Shown here: positions 14,103-22,752 of the stretch, piece after piece | How positions within the stretch are numbered: position 1 is the first letter of the stretch | Layout: each line of letters opens with the position of its first letter | NCBI GenBank assembly: GCA_937995345.1 | Contig: CALKKS010000021.1 | Location: 1-29,530, forward strand | Source of the DNA: an uncultured Collinsella sp. | GTDB taxonomy: Bacteria; Actinomycetota; Coriobacteriia; Coriobacteriales; Coriobacteriaceae | Length of the DNA: 29,530 nucleotides | Direction: 5' to 3' | The notes under the pieces: generated by a model | Told to the model about the DNA's origin: nothing | What the model saw: the letters and a program-made list of their open reading frames with translations, nothing else | Databases searched by the model: none | Made by a program: the position numbers and the translations under genes

Positions 14103-15059
14103 TTACAGCTCGCAGACGTTCTGTGCACGGCCCTCAACGTAGGCGATAACGTTGTCGAACTCGATCTTGGCGCGGCGCTCCATGGCCTCGTGCGTAAGGA
14201 AGCCAACGTGCGGCGTAAAGATGCAGTTCTTGGCGTTGAGGAGGGCGTAGTCGGCAGGAATCGGCGGCTCCATATCAAAGACGTCGATACCGGCACCGGC
14301 GAGCTTGCCGTCGTTGAGCGCCTGGGCGAGGGCATCGTTATCCGCGATGGCGCCGCGAGCGCAGTTGATAAAGACGGCGCCGTCCTTCATCTGGGCGAAT
14401 TGCTCGGCACCAAAGCTCTTGCGCGTGGCGTCGTTGTTGGGCAGATGCAGGCTCACGATATCGGACTCGACAAGCAACTGCTCGAGCGAAACCTGCTCAA
14501 TGCCGGCCTCGGCCGCCTCGGGGTGCTCATGGCGGGCATAGCCCAGCACGCGGGCTCCAAAGGCCTTAAAGAGGCGACCCGTGGCGCAGCCGATCTTGCC
14601 GCAGCCCACGATGCCTACGGTCTTGCCGCAGATCTCGGTGCCCACAAGGCCGGCACTCGTCTGACCGGCGCGAACGGCGGCATCGGCAGCACCCACCTTG
14701 CGCAGTACGTCGATAGTAAGGCCAAGGGTAAGCTCGGCCACGCTCACGTCGGAGTAGCCGGCACAGTTGCGCACCTCAACACTGCGCTCACGGCAGGCAG
14801 AAAGCCCCACGTGGTCGATGCCGGTAAAGGCGACGGCGATCATCTTGAGCGCGTCGGCACCGGCGACGACCTCGGCAGGGTAGGGGTTGTTTGCGATCAT
14901 GACGACCTCGGCGCCCTCGCTGCGGCGGGCGAGCTCGGCCGGATCGGTGGTCTTGGTGTCAAAGTAGACAAACTCGTGGCCAGCTTCCTTGAGCGGTGCG
15001 GCGAGCTCGTCGATGGTCTGCGTGGGCACTCCCAGCGGCTCGAGCAGGGCAATCTTCAT
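14103..15059 (-). CDS. D-2-hydroxyacid dehydrogenase
   Basis: 318 aa of the D-isomer-specific 2-hydroxyacid dehydrogenase family, which reduces 2-keto acids to D-2-hydroxy acids. The Rossmann loop is VGIVGCGKIGCATGR. Catalytic Arg is in NCARGAIAD, Glu in DVFDMEPP and His in FTPHVGF. After the second strand the residues are GYARHE rather than the usual acidic Asp, which hints at NADPH use. Substrate (lactate, hydroxyisocaproate, phosphoglycerate or other) cannot be told, and no ACT domain is present. The start is preceded by GAGGAG. It is divergent from the Fe-S protein gene; a TACAAT box on the minus strand at 15105-15110 may be its -10. Confidence 0.92.
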   Translation of the reverse strand: MKIALLEPLGVPTQTIDELAAPLKEAGHEFVYFDTKTTDPAELARRSEGAEVVMIANNPYPAEVVAGADALKMIAVAFTGIDHVGLSACRERSVEVRNCAGYSDVSVAELTLGLTIDVLRKVGAADAAVRAGQTSAGLVGTEICGKTVGIVGCGKIGCATGRLFKAFGARVLGYARHEHPEAAEAGIEQVSLEQLLVESDIVSLHLPNNDATRKSFGAEQFAQMKDGAVFINCARGAIADNDALAQALNDGKLAGAGIDVFDMEPPIPADYALLNAKNCIFTPHVGFLTHEAMERRAKIEFDNVIAYVEGRAQNVCEL

Positions 15060-15216
15060 CTATGGGCTCCTCTGTATAAACCTATTCGTTAGGGCTGGCA
15101 TTAGATTGTAGGGTTCTTTTCCATCAAAGGTGCTCTGCGTGTAATTTGGCCGAGGTGCGAGCTGTTAGCGTATCATTATCTATCGCTTGTTTGCACTGCT
15201 CAGGGAGGGGCCGCGC

Positions 15217-16470
15217 ATGGCGCAGGAACACGATCTGTTTGATGACATTATCGAGATCAGCAAGGGTTTCGATTTCCTTAAAAACCCACTTGGCGGCGTG
15301 ACTGACGCACTCGATCCGTCGGCGCCGCAGTGGAATCCTGCCGATTATAAGGAGCGTCCGCGCGGAAACACCATTCCGTGCCTGGCCTGCAAAAACGAGA
15401 AGAGCGGTTGCACCGCGTGCATGGACGTGTGCCCGGTCAACGCTATCGAGGTCGAGGAAGACGCTATCGAAATCCTCGATACCTGCCGCAAGTGCGGCCT
15501 GTGCGCCGCCGCTTGCCCGACCGAGGCGATTATCTCGCCGCGCCTGGCGCCCAAAAACCTCTACGACGATATTGTCTCGGCGGCCACGAGCCACGAGACC
15601 GCCTATGTTACCTGCACACGCGCGTTGAAGCGCATGCCACGCGAGAACGAGGTCGTCGTCGCCTGCGTAGGCGATATTACGGCCGAGACTTGGTTCTCGG
15701 TGCTGGCCGACTATCCCAACGTGAGCGTCTACCTGCCGCTGGGCGTGTGCGATAAATGCCGCAACACCGGTGGCGAGGACATTCTGGGCGAGGCCATCGC
15801 CACTGCCGAGGAGTGGGCCGGTACGGGCATGGGGCTGGAGGTCGACCCCAAGAGCCTCAAATGCCATAAGCGCCGTGAGTATGAGCGCAAGGAGTACATG
15901 GAAAAGATTGCCCGCACCACGGGCCTGACCGTGACCAAGCTCAACCCGGCGACGGCGGCACTTGCCTCGGTGACGCAGAAGCTGAAGGCCCATCGCCATC
16001 AGATTACCCAGCTCGAACGTACGCTCAACACCATGTGCGGCACCACGACGGCCAAGCGTCGCCGTACGCTGACGCACGGCCGCCAGCTGGTGCTCTCGAC
16101 GCTGCAGAGCCACCCCGAGCTTGCCCAGAATATGCAGGTGGCAACACCGGAGTGCGATTTTGACAAGTGCACGTCGTGCGGCGAGTGCGTCAACGTGTGC
16201 CCCACGTTTGCCTGCGATTTGGTGGGAAGCGGCCGTTTTGCACTGGAATCCACGTATTGCCTGGGCTGCGGAGCCTGCATCAAGGTGTGCCCCGAGCATG
16301 CACTCAAGCTTGTTGAGCACGACGCGTCCAATCTGGTCGTCGTCGACCCCGAGGCTGAGGAAAAGGCCGCCCAGAAGGCTAAGGCCCACGAAGAAGCTGA
16401 GAAGGTCAAGGCTGAAGCGAAGGCCAAGCTCGACAAGATGCTCGATCAGGTGGAGAAGCTCGCGGACTAG
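15217..16470 (+). CDS. polyferredoxin-like protein, four [4Fe-4S] motifs
   Basis: 417 aa. Two ferredoxin-type clusters lie near residues 55-101 (CLACKN, CTACMDVCPVNAI, CRKCGLCAAACPTEAI) and two more near residues 310-370 (CTSCGECVNVCP, CLGCGACIKVCP). Between them is a domain of about 200 aa with extra cysteines (CDKCRNTGGED, SLKCHKRREYERKEY) and then a basic helical stretch. The C-terminus is a charged coiled coil (EEKAAQKAKAHEEAEKVKAE). It is soluble, with no membrane segment or signal peptide. It probably passes electrons to a redox partner in the cytoplasm; the partner is not in this window. ATG 15217 follows GGGAGGGG. Monocistronic, with a long hairpin after it. Confidence 0.9.
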   Translation: MAQEHDLFDDIIEISKGFDFLKNPLGGVTDALDPSAPQWNPADYKERPRGNTIPCLACKNEKSGCTACMDVCPVNAIEVEEDAIEILDTCRKCGLCAAACPTEAIISPRLAPKNLYDDIVSAATSHETAYVTCTRALKRMPRENEVVVACVGDITAETWFSVLADYPNVSVYLPLGVCDKCRNTGGEDILGEAIATAEEWAGTGMGLEVDPKSLKCHKRREYERKEYMEKIARTTGLTVTKLNPATAALASVTQKLKAHRHQITQLERTLNTMCGTTTAKRRRTLTHGRQLVLSTLQSHPELAQNMQVATPECDFDKCTSCGECVNVCPTFACDLVGSGRFALESTYCLGCGACIKVCPEHALKLVEHDASNLVVVDPEAEEKAAQKAKAHEEAEKVKAEAKAKLDKMLDQVEKLAD

Positions 16471-16499
16471 TCAGCGACCTCTATCTCTGCTTCATTCGT

Positions 16500-16539
16500 G
16501 CCGCCGTGGCGTCCGGGTTCGCCCGGATGCCACGGCGGC
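16500..16539 (+). terminator. long GC hairpin after the polyferredoxin gene
   Basis: An 18-bp stem (16500-16517 / 16522-16539) with one G-T-type mismatch and a TTCG tetraloop. It lacks a T tract (GCTATACTTATG follows), so it may be a weak terminator or an mRNA stabiliser. TATACT at 16542-16547 could be the -10 for ychF. Confidence 0.6.
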
Positions 16540-16584
16540 GCTATACTTATGCAGTTTGAAATACTTGTACCAAAAGGAGCTGTC

Positions 16585-17661
16585 GTGTCCCTTTCCATCG
16601 GTATCGTGGGCCTGCCCAACGTGGGCAAGTCGACGCTGTTCACCGCGCTTACCAAAAAGACCGGCCTTGCCGCCAACTACCCGTTCGCCACGATCGACCC
16701 CAACGTGGGTATCGTCGACGTGCCCGATAGCCGCTTGCAAAAGCTCGCCGACATCGTTAACCCGGGTCGCATTGTGCCAGCGACGGTCGAGTTCGTCGAC
16801 ATCGCAGGTCTGGTGAAGGGCGCCAACGAGGGCGAGGGCCTGGGTAACCAGTTCCTGGCCAACATTCGCGAGACCGACGCCATCTGCGAGGTCGTACGCT
16901 ACTTTAAGGACCCCAACGTCATGCGTGAGGTGGGCCGCACAGGCGAGTTCGTCGATCCCGCCGGCGATGCCGACACCATCATGACCGAGCTCATCTTGGC
17001 CGACATGGGCACGCTCGAGAAGCAGCTGCCCAAGCTCGAGAAGGAGGCCAAGCGCGACAAGGAGCTCATGCCCAAGTTCGAGGTCGCCAAGCGCCTGCTT
17101 GCCTGGCTCAACGAGGGCAAGCGCGCCGCATCCATGGAGATGACCGACGAGGAGCGTGCTGCCGCCAAGGGCCTGTTCCTGCTCACCATGAAGCCCATCC
17201 TGTATGTGGCCAACGTGGACGAGGATATGCTCAACGACGACCTGGCGTCCATCGACGGCGTCAAACCGCTGCCCATTTGCGCCAAGATCGAGGCCGAGCT
17301 TTCCGAACTCGATCCCGAGGATGCCGCCGACTACTTGGAGAGCCTGGGTCTGGAGCAGCCCGGCCTGGACGTGCTTGCTCAGGCTGCCTACAAACTGCTC
17401 GGTCTGCAGTCGTTCTTTACGGCCGGCGAGATGGAGGTTAAGGCCTGGACGGTTCGCCAGGGCGCAACCGCCCCGCAGGCCGCCGGCGTCATCCATACCG
17501 ACTTTGAGCGTGGCTTTATTAAGGCTGAGGTCATTGGCTACGACGACTACATCGAGCTTGGCGGCGAGCAGGGTGCCAAGGCCGCCGGCAAGCTGCGTAT
17601 TGAGGGCAAGGACTATGTCATGGCCGATGGCGACGTCGTGCACTTCCGCTTTAACGTGTAA
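16585..17661 (+). CDS. ychF: redox-regulated ATPase YchF (Obg-like)
   Basis: 358 aa, the normal family length. It is a P-loop nucleotidase of the Obg group that prefers ATP and binds ribosomes, with a role in translation and stress responses. G1 is GLPNVGKST and G3 is DIAGLVKGA. G4 reads NVDE instead of NKxD, the hallmark of ATP preference in this family. The C-terminal TGS-like domain (FFTAGEMEVKAWTV, then HFRFNV) is complete. The start is GTG 16585 with AAAAGGAG upstream; longer in-frame starts have no ribosome site. A DUF1648 gene follows within 11 bp. Confidence 0.96.
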   Translation: MSLSIGIVGLPNVGKSTLFTALTKKTGLAANYPFATIDPNVGIVDVPDSRLQKLADIVNPGRIVPATVEFVDIAGLVKGANEGEGLGNQFLANIRETDAICEVVRYFKDPNVMREVGRTGEFVDPAGDADTIMTELILADMGTLEKQLPKLEKEAKRDKELMPKFEVAKRLLAWLNEGKRAASMEMTDEERAAAKGLFLLTMKPILYVANVDEDMLNDDLASIDGVKPLPICAKIEAELSELDPEDAADYLESLGLEQPGLDVLAQAAYKLLGLQSFFTAGEMEVKAWTVRQGATAPQAAGVIHTDFERGFIKAEVIGYDDYIELGGEQGAKAAGKLRIEGKDYVMADGDVVHFRFNV

Positions 17662-17672
17662 GGACAACGCAC

Positions 17673-18056
17673 ATGTTTAAATATGGCAAAAAAGCCGGCT
17701 ACATGGGTATTGCGCTGCTCGTGCTTGCGGTGATTCCGCTGGTGGTCGCAGCGTGTGTTATCCCCAACATTGGTTCCGAAGTGGCAACGAAGTTTAACGC
17801 AGCCGGTGAGGTGACGCGCTGGGGCAAGAGCTACGAGCTGCTGGCGCTGCCGGTGCTCAACCTGCTGCTGAGCGTGGCGACGTACTTTACGGCAGGACGC
17901 CAGGCCAAGAACAACGATGACTCTGCCGTGATGGCGCGTCTTACGTGCGAGCGCTATCTGCGCAACGGATGCGTCACGGGTGTGTTCCTCAATGTGATCA
18001 ACGTCTACTTTATGTATTCGGCGATCACCGGTACGGGCTTTGGGCTGGGATTCTAG
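17673..18056 (+). CDS. DUF1648 membrane protein
   Basis: 127 aa with three hydrophobic segments (about residues 11-33, 55-72 and 98-118). The stretch ATKFNAAGEVTRWGKSYELL is the DUF1648 signature, also found at the N-terminus of SdpI-type immunity proteins. It probably sits in the cytoplasmic membrane; function unknown. ATG 17673 lies 11 bp after the ychF stop behind AAGGA, so the two genes are likely cotranscribed. Confidence 0.85.
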   Translation: MFKYGKKAGYMGIALLVLAVIPLVVAACVIPNIGSEVATKFNAAGEVTRWGKSYELLALPVLNLLLSVATYFTAGRQAKNNDDSAVMARLTCERYLRNGCVTGVFLNVINVYFMYSAITGTGFGLGF

Positions 18057-18065
18057 CTTGTCCCT

Positions 18066-18455
18066 TTAGGCAACGAGCCTGCAAGCATATTCGATGGCTG
18101 CTGCGAGGCCGCCGCACGATCGTGGTTTAAAGACCACGTCGGCGGCGGCCTCGTTTTCGTATCCCGCACCGCGTAGCGTGAGGGCGACGGCAGCCTCTAA
18201 CAGCAACGGAAGGCCGCGCTGTGTGGTGGCGATGACGGTGGCCTGATCGAATGCGCAGCCGCGCTGTCGGCAGAGGGCCGCAAATTCGTCCTGCTTTGGG
18301 TTGGGGAGAAGTGCCGCGTCGACGCGACTCGATAACAGCGTGAAGGCCGTGCGCTCGTCGGGCGTGAGCTGGTCGGCCTCGATAACGACAAGAGCAATCG
18401 GCGTGTCGCGCCGGCGGCAGTCTGTGCGCCGTACGTAAATCGAAGAACCCGACAT
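18066..18455 (-). CDS. degenerate HAD/KdsC-like protein
   Basis: 129 aa. Its layout follows small HAD phosphatases of the KdsC type: an IALVVIEADQLT strand aligns with the usual LxxxDVDGTLT motif, VIATTQRGLPLLLEAAVALT with the GDxxNDLPML loop, and AAADVVFKPRSCGGLAAAIE with the family C-terminus. The nucleophile Asp is replaced by Glu, the metal-binding acidic loop is lost and the middle is shortened, so it is probably not a working phosphatase. This is my own alignment by eye. It is divergent from an XRE regulator across a perfect 26-bp palindrome, so it is probably controlled by that regulator. An AGGAG site precedes its ATG. A regulatory or ligand-binding role is possible. Confidence 0.7.
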   Translation of the reverse strand: MSGSSIYVRRTDCRRRDTPIALVVIEADQLTPDERTAFTLLSSRVDAALLPNPKQDEFAALCRQRGCAFDQATVIATTQRGLPLLLEAAVALTLRGAGYENEAAADVVFKPRSCGGLAAAIEYACRLVA

Positions 18456-18477
18456 AGAAAACTCCTGTGTATTCGTT

Positions 18478-18503
18478 AAAACGTAAACTATAGTTTACGT
18501 TTT
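18478..18503. promoter_or_regulatory. 26-bp perfect palindrome, divergent operator
   Basis: Half-site AAAACGTAAACTA followed by its exact reverse complement. It lies between two divergent genes, 23 bp before the HAD-like gene and 28 bp before the XRE gene, so it is a strong candidate operator for autoregulation by the XRE protein. Confidence 0.85.
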
Positions 18504-18531
18504 TGTTCGGCTCCATTTCAAACTCGGCTGC

Positions 18532-18750
18532 ATGGACGAACGTGCGAAACAGATTCTTGGCAAGCGAGTCGAACAGACACGCAGGGACCTTGGTATCTCC
18601 AAGGTCGATTTTTGTGTGGCAACAGGAATCAGCCGCCCCTACCTCGACCGAATCGAAGACGGAACGGCAAACTTCACACTTAAAGTTCTATTTAAGATTG
18701 CGCCCGCACTCGGCATGACGGTGTCAGATCTTCTCGAGGGTATTGAATAG
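18532..18750 (+). CDS. XRE-family transcriptional regulator
   Basis: 72 aa, consisting almost only of a Cro/C1-type helix-turn-helix: GKRVEQTRRDLGISKVDFCV, then TGISRPYLDRIEDGTANFTL and ALGMTVSDLLEGI. It has no sensor domain. It probably binds the 26-bp palindrome upstream and controls itself and the divergent HAD-like gene. The ribosome site is weak or absent, so the message may be poorly translated or leaderless. Confidence 0.9.
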   Translation: MDERAKQILGKRVEQTRRDLGISKVDFCVATGISRPYLDRIEDGTANFTLKVLFKIAPALGMTVSDLLEGIE

Positions 18751-18771
18751 GAGATACCGATCGATATCTGA

Positions 18772-19785
18772 TTACGCCATCGGGATGCGGTCGTGGTTGA
18801 CTTGGCTGTAGAACAGGCGCTGGATTTCGGCAGCGTCGCGCGACTGGCCGAGTGCCCACATGGTTTTGGCCACGAGCGTCTCGGTGGTCATGTCGTCGCC
18901 GCGCAAAATGCCCGGATGATCGGCGTACGCGCGACCGACCTCGTAAACACCCAAGTCCAGACCCTCTTCGGGGACCTGCGTGGTCATAACGACAGTGCGG
19001 CCCGAATCGACCCAGCGGAAAATTGCCTCTTGGAACGACTCGCCCGACTCACCAAACTCGGGGATACCGCCAATGCCAAAGGTCTCCAGAATCACGGCGT
19101 CGTAGCTATCGGCAAGGGCGTCGAGGATGCCCGGGTTTACGCCGGGCGTAAGCTTGAGTACAAATACGCGCGGGTCGATGCTGTCGTAGAAACGCACCGG
19201 GTTTTCGCCCTGATGCGTGCCGTGAAGCCCGTTGCGCACGATGCGGTCATTGCGGATATAGGCGATGGGCGGATAGTTGACGCTAATGAACGCGTTAAAG
19301 CTCATGGTACGCTGCTTGCGGGCGCGCGTGCCGGCAATGGCGACGCCGCCAAACACAATCGAGACATCGTGCGAGTGCTCGTCGAGCGCATAGAGCAGGC
19401 TCTGGTACAGGTTGAGCTTGGCGTCGGTAAAGGGATTGCCCATGGGCTTTTGCGAGCCGGTGAGCACGATGGGCTTGGGGCTGTCCTGAATCAGGTAGGA
19501 AAGCGCTGCCGCGGTGTAGCTCATGGTGTCGGTGCCGTGCAGAATCACGAAGCCGTCGTGGCCGGCATAACCCTCGACGATGACGTCGCGGATACGCATC
19601 CAGTCACTGGGGCGCATATTGGTGCTGTCGATGTTCATGGGCTGCACGACGTCGAGCTCGCAGAGGCCCGAGATCTCGGGGACGCTCTGGGCGAGCTCCT
19701 CACCGGTCAGGGCGGGGGAGAGGCCGTTACCGTCCTCGGTCGATGCGATGGTGCCGCCCGTGGCGATGAGAAGGATGCGCTTCAT
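18772..19785 (-). CDS. L-asparaginase, type I-like
   Basis: 337 aa from the ATG at 19785 (MKRILLIATGGTIASTEDG), preceded by AGGAA; upstream in-frame codons give an unlikely leader. It hydrolyses L-asparagine to aspartate and ammonia. Catalytic motifs are ATGGTIAS (Thr nucleophile) and VILHGTDTMSYTA with the second Thr and Asp; Lys is in VLTGSQKPMG, where the Ser-Gln-Lys-Pro stretch is conserved. There is no signal peptide, so it is cytoplasmic and probably catabolic. It is divergent from guaA. Confidence 0.94.
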   Translation of the reverse strand: MKRILLIATGGTIASTEDGNGLSPALTGEELAQSVPEISGLCELDVVQPMNIDSTNMRPSDWMRIRDVIVEGYAGHDGFVILHGTDTMSYTAAALSYLIQDSPKPIVLTGSQKPMGNPFTDAKLNLYQSLLYALDEHSHDVSIVFGGVAIAGTRARKQRTMSFNAFISVNYPPIAYIRNDRIVRNGLHGTHQGENPVRFYDSIDPRVFVLKLTPGVNPGILDALADSYDAVILETFGIGGIPEFGESGESFQEAIFRWVDSGRTVVMTTQVPEEGLDLGVYEVGRAYADHPGILRGDDMTTETLVAKTMWALGQSRDAAEIQRLFYSQVNHDRIPMA

Positions 19786-20053
19786 GCTGGTATTCCTATC
19801 GTATTTGCCGCCGCGAGGGCGGAGTCGTTCGGCAGTATTGTGGCACAGGGCGTCCAATGTTCAAACGTATTACATCATCTGTAACGTTTGCCAACACTTC
19901 AATTGCCGTCAAATAGGGGCCCAGGTCGTGCGTTTGCCGTGCGCTGATGGCTGCGAGGGACGAGAAGCCCCATATAACGTGTACACTATGAAAGTTATTT
20001 TCGTTCATTCGCGCGGGCGGGCAGCGGCTCCCCGCCAACAAGAGGGGGAAACC

Positions 20054-21652
20054 ATGGATCAAAAGGCTTCCGCAAAGGTCCTCGTACTCGACTTTGGTGC
20101 GCAGTACGGTCAGCTCATTGCCCGTCGCGTCCGCGACCTCAACGTGTATTCCGAGATCGTTCCCTGCGACATCTCGGCCGATGAGATTCGCGAGATGAAC
20201 GCCTCTGCGCTCATCCTTTCTGGCGGCCCGGCCTCCGTGTACGCCGAGGACGCTCCGTCCATCGACCCCGCCATCTTTGACCTGGGCCTTCCCGTCCTGG
20301 GCTTTTGCTACGGCCATCAGATCACAGCCGTGACGCTCGGCGGCAAGGTCGGTCACTCCGAGGTGGGCGAGTACGGCCGCGCCACCATCACGCGTACGGC
20401 CGGCGCCAAGCTCTTTAACTCCACGCCTATGGAGCAGACCGTGTGGATGAGCCATCGCGACGCCGTCTCCGAGGTGCCCGAGGGCTTTACCGTTACCGCC
20501 AGCACCGACGTGTGCCCGGTTGCAGCCATGGAGTGCGTCGAGCGCAAGATTTTCACCACGCAGTTCCACCCCGAGGTCAAGCACTCCGAGTACGGTCAGC
20601 AGCTGCTGAGCAACTTCCTGTTTGAGATCTGCGGCCTGGAGCCCAACTGGAGCATGGACAACCTGGTCGAGACCATGACGGCCGAGTTCCGCGAGAAGGT
20701 CGGCGACGACCGCGTTATTCTGGCCCTATCCGGCGGCGTCGACTCCTCCGTCGTGGCTGCGCTGGGCGCCCGCGCCGTGGGCAAGCAGATGACCTGCGTG
20801 TTCATCAACCACGGTCTGCTGCGCAAGGGCGAGCCCGAGCAGGTGGAGGAGGTCTTCACCAAGCAGTTCGACGTCGACTTTATCCATGTTCACGCCGAGG
20901 ACCGCTATGCCGAGCTTTTGGCTGGCGTGACCGAGCCCGAGGAGAAGCGCCGCATCATCGGTACGCAGTTCTGGAAAGAGTTCTTCGCCGTGGCGCAGCA
21001 GCTCGAGACCGATGGCAAGCCGGTCAAGTACCTGGCTCAGGGCACCATCTACCCCGACATCATTGAGTCCGGCGCGCGCAAGACGGGCGGCAAGACGGCC
21101 ACCATCAAGAGCCATCACAACCTGATCCCGTTCCCCGAGGGTGTGCACTTCGACCTTATCGAGCCGCTCGATCACTTCTTTAAGGACGAGGTCCGTGCAC
21201 TTGGTCTGGCGCTGGGCCTGCCGGGTCACATCGTGTTCCGCCAGCCTTTCCCGGGCCCGGGTCTGGCCATCCGCATCATCGGTGCGGTCGACAAGGAGAA
21301 GCTCGAGATCCTCAAGAACGCCGACGCCATCGTGCGCGAGGAGCTCGACGCCTACAACCAGCGTCTGTTTGAGCAGACCGGCGAGCGCAACTCCGAGCAC
21401 AGCTGCTGGCAGTATTTCGCGGTCCTGCCCGACATTAAGTCCGTCGGCGTTATGGGCGACGAGCGCACCTACCAGCGCCCGATCATCCTGCGTGCCGTCG
21501 AGTCCAGCGATGCCATGACCGCCGACTGGGCCAAGCTGCCCTACGACGTGCTGGCCCGCATCTCGGGCCGTATCGTTGCCGAGGTTCCCGGCGCCAACCG
21601 CGTGTGCTACGACATCACGTCCAAGCCGCCCGCAACCATCGAGTGGGAGTAG
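20054..21652 (+). CDS. guaA: GMP synthase (glutamine-hydrolysing)
   Basis: 532 aa, full length. It converts XMP to GMP with ATP and glutamine, the last step of guanine nucleotide synthesis. The N-terminal class I amidotransferase has Cys in GFCYGHQ and His/Glu in FHPEV (about residues 1-200). The ATP-pyrophosphatase domain has the P-loop LSGGVDSS (about residue 226). The C-terminal dimerisation domain ends in the conserved KPPATIEWE. The start ATG 20054 follows GAGGGGG. No guanine-type riboswitch is evident in the roughly 200-bp leader. It is followed by a strong hairpin. Confidence 0.97.
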   Translation: MDQKASAKVLVLDFGAQYGQLIARRVRDLNVYSEIVPCDISADEIREMNASALILSGGPASVYAEDAPSIDPAIFDLGLPVLGFCYGHQITAVTLGGKVGHSEVGEYGRATITRTAGAKLFNSTPMEQTVWMSHRDAVSEVPEGFTVTASTDVCPVAAMECVERKIFTTQFHPEVKHSEYGQQLLSNFLFEICGLEPNWSMDNLVETMTAEFREKVGDDRVILALSGGVDSSVVAALGARAVGKQMTCVFINHGLLRKGEPEQVEEVFTKQFDVDFIHVHAEDRYAELLAGVTEPEEKRRIIGTQFWKEFFAVAQQLETDGKPVKYLAQGTIYPDIIESGARKTGGKTATIKSHHNLIPFPEGVHFDLIEPLDHFFKDEVRALGLALGLPGHIVFRQPFPGPGLAIRIIGAVDKEKLEILKNADAIVREELDAYNQRLFEQTGERNSEHSCWQYFAVLPDIKSVGVMGDERTYQRPIILRAVESSDAMTADWAKLPYDVLARISGRIVAEVPGANRVCYDITSKPPATIEWE

Positions 21653-21686
21653 AACAGACGTTCGATAAAATAATATAGTATCAGAT

Positions 21687-21720
21687 AGCGGGCACGGTTT
21701 CAATTGAATCCGTGCCCGCT
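21687..21720 (+). terminator. hairpin after guaA
   Basis: An 11-bp stem AGCGGGCACGG (21687-21697) / CCGTGCCCGCT (21710-21720). T residues are sparse downstream (GCTGTATG), so termination strength is uncertain. Base composition drops just after this point, where the acquired region begins. Confidence 0.65.
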
Positions 21721-21806
21721 GCTGTATGCGTGTCCTTGCACGCCCAATATGCGCCGTAAAAGCCGTCTTCTTCGACGTCAAAGTGAATGCGCTTCGTTTT
21801 TGCCTC

Positions 21807-22637
21807 TCAAAATCTTATTTTCACGATTTGCATTTTCATCCCGTTGTCACCGACCCTTGCGAGAAACCGGAAAAAGCCGCTGACAGAAGGGTCTCTCAAA
21901 TCGTTGTAGCCCAGCATATAGCCGCGACTTGTGACCTGCAGACGGCTGTCCCACGTGCCGATTTCCTTGGCGGCATCCGAAACCGCAAAATATGCCCCCA
22001 CATCTTTGATTTTTGCAGTCTTAAGCCATGTTTTTGCGATCATCTTTACTGCCGTCCGATTGGCAGCATCAAAGACCAGCACACTGCCGGGGAAAGCGTC
22101 CGCCATCCCCCGCACCAGTTCCCGGACCTGCTGGGTCAGAAAATAATAGAACACCCCGGAGGCAAAGAACACCGCCCCGCGGGAGGCATCGATTTTGCTA
22201 AACCATGCGGTGTCTTTCAGGTCGCAGGGGATATTTTGTTCTCGATCCCCGGCGGGCAGTAGCTGCTGCCGCAAGGCAATTACATCCGGGAAGTCCAGAT
22301 TGTAGATCTTGCATCTACCGTTGTCGCAGGTTCTGCCGGTGTTGTCCAGCCCGCAGCCCAGATTGACCACCGCCGCATTGGGGTGGCCTTTCAGGTAATC
22401 CCGCACCTCGAAAGCAAGATCACTCTGCCGTGTGGCCACCTCCAGCGCACCAAAGCGCTGCATCAGGCTGCGGGAGTTTTTCTCTGCCTTTGAAAAGTCG
22501 TAGTCGATCTGGTCGAGCAGACGAACCGCTGTTTCATCCCTGTAAAGGGTCGGGTACAACTCCGTACACAGCTTCCGGGAATACAGCGTGAGGATCAGCG
22601 TCTCCTGCACGGTGTTTTTCTCAATTTTACATTTCAT
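21807..22637 (-). CDS. SAM-dependent methyltransferase, LCM-like
   Basis: 276 aa. The stretch AAVVNLGCGLDNTGR is the SAM-binding motif I of the leucine carboxyl methyltransferase / polyketide O-methyltransferase type family, and IYNLDFPDVIALRQ is motif II with the conserved Asp. It would transfer a methyl group to an unknown acceptor, perhaps a carboxyl or hydroxyl. It is the last of three methyltransferase genes on the minus strand, and GAGGAAG precedes its ATG. Lower GC and different codon choice suggest transfer from a Firmicute-like donor. Confidence 0.85.
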   Translation of the reverse strand: MKCKIEKNTVQETLILTLYSRKLCTELYPTLYRDETAVRLLDQIDYDFSKAEKNSRSLMQRFGALEVATRQSDLAFEVRDYLKGHPNAAVVNLGCGLDNTGRTCDNGRCKIYNLDFPDVIALRQQLLPAGDREQNIPCDLKDTAWFSKIDASRGAVFFASGVFYYFLTQQVRELVRGMADAFPGSVLVFDAANRTAVKMIAKTWLKTAKIKDVGAYFAVSDAAKEIGTWDSRLQVTSRGYMLGYNDLRDPSVSGFFRFLARVGDNGMKMQIVKIRF

Positions 22638-22648
22638 AGGTTTCTTCC

Positions 22649-22714
22649 TCAGTGAATAAAAACTGTCATAATTGCCGCCAGCACAGCCGCTATGACCGTC
22701 ATGCCTATCGCCAT
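22649..22714 (-). CDS. possible 21-aa hydrophobic peptide
   Basis: A short frame, MAIGMTVIAAVLAAIMTVFI and a final His, lies between two methyltransferase genes, with its stop just before the ribosome site of the next gene. The composition fits a single transmembrane helix. No clear ribosome site precedes it; it may be the tail of a longer frame or chance. Confidence 0.3.
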   Translation of the reverse strand: MAIGMTVIAAVLAAIMTVFIH

Positions 22715-22752
22715 GTGCAGGATGGATGCAAAAATGCCCGTGCTTGATAACC

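Noticed and set aside
19860..20053. Purine riboswitch before guaA
   Set aside because: No conserved purine-aptamer core or suitable three-way junction visible in the leader.
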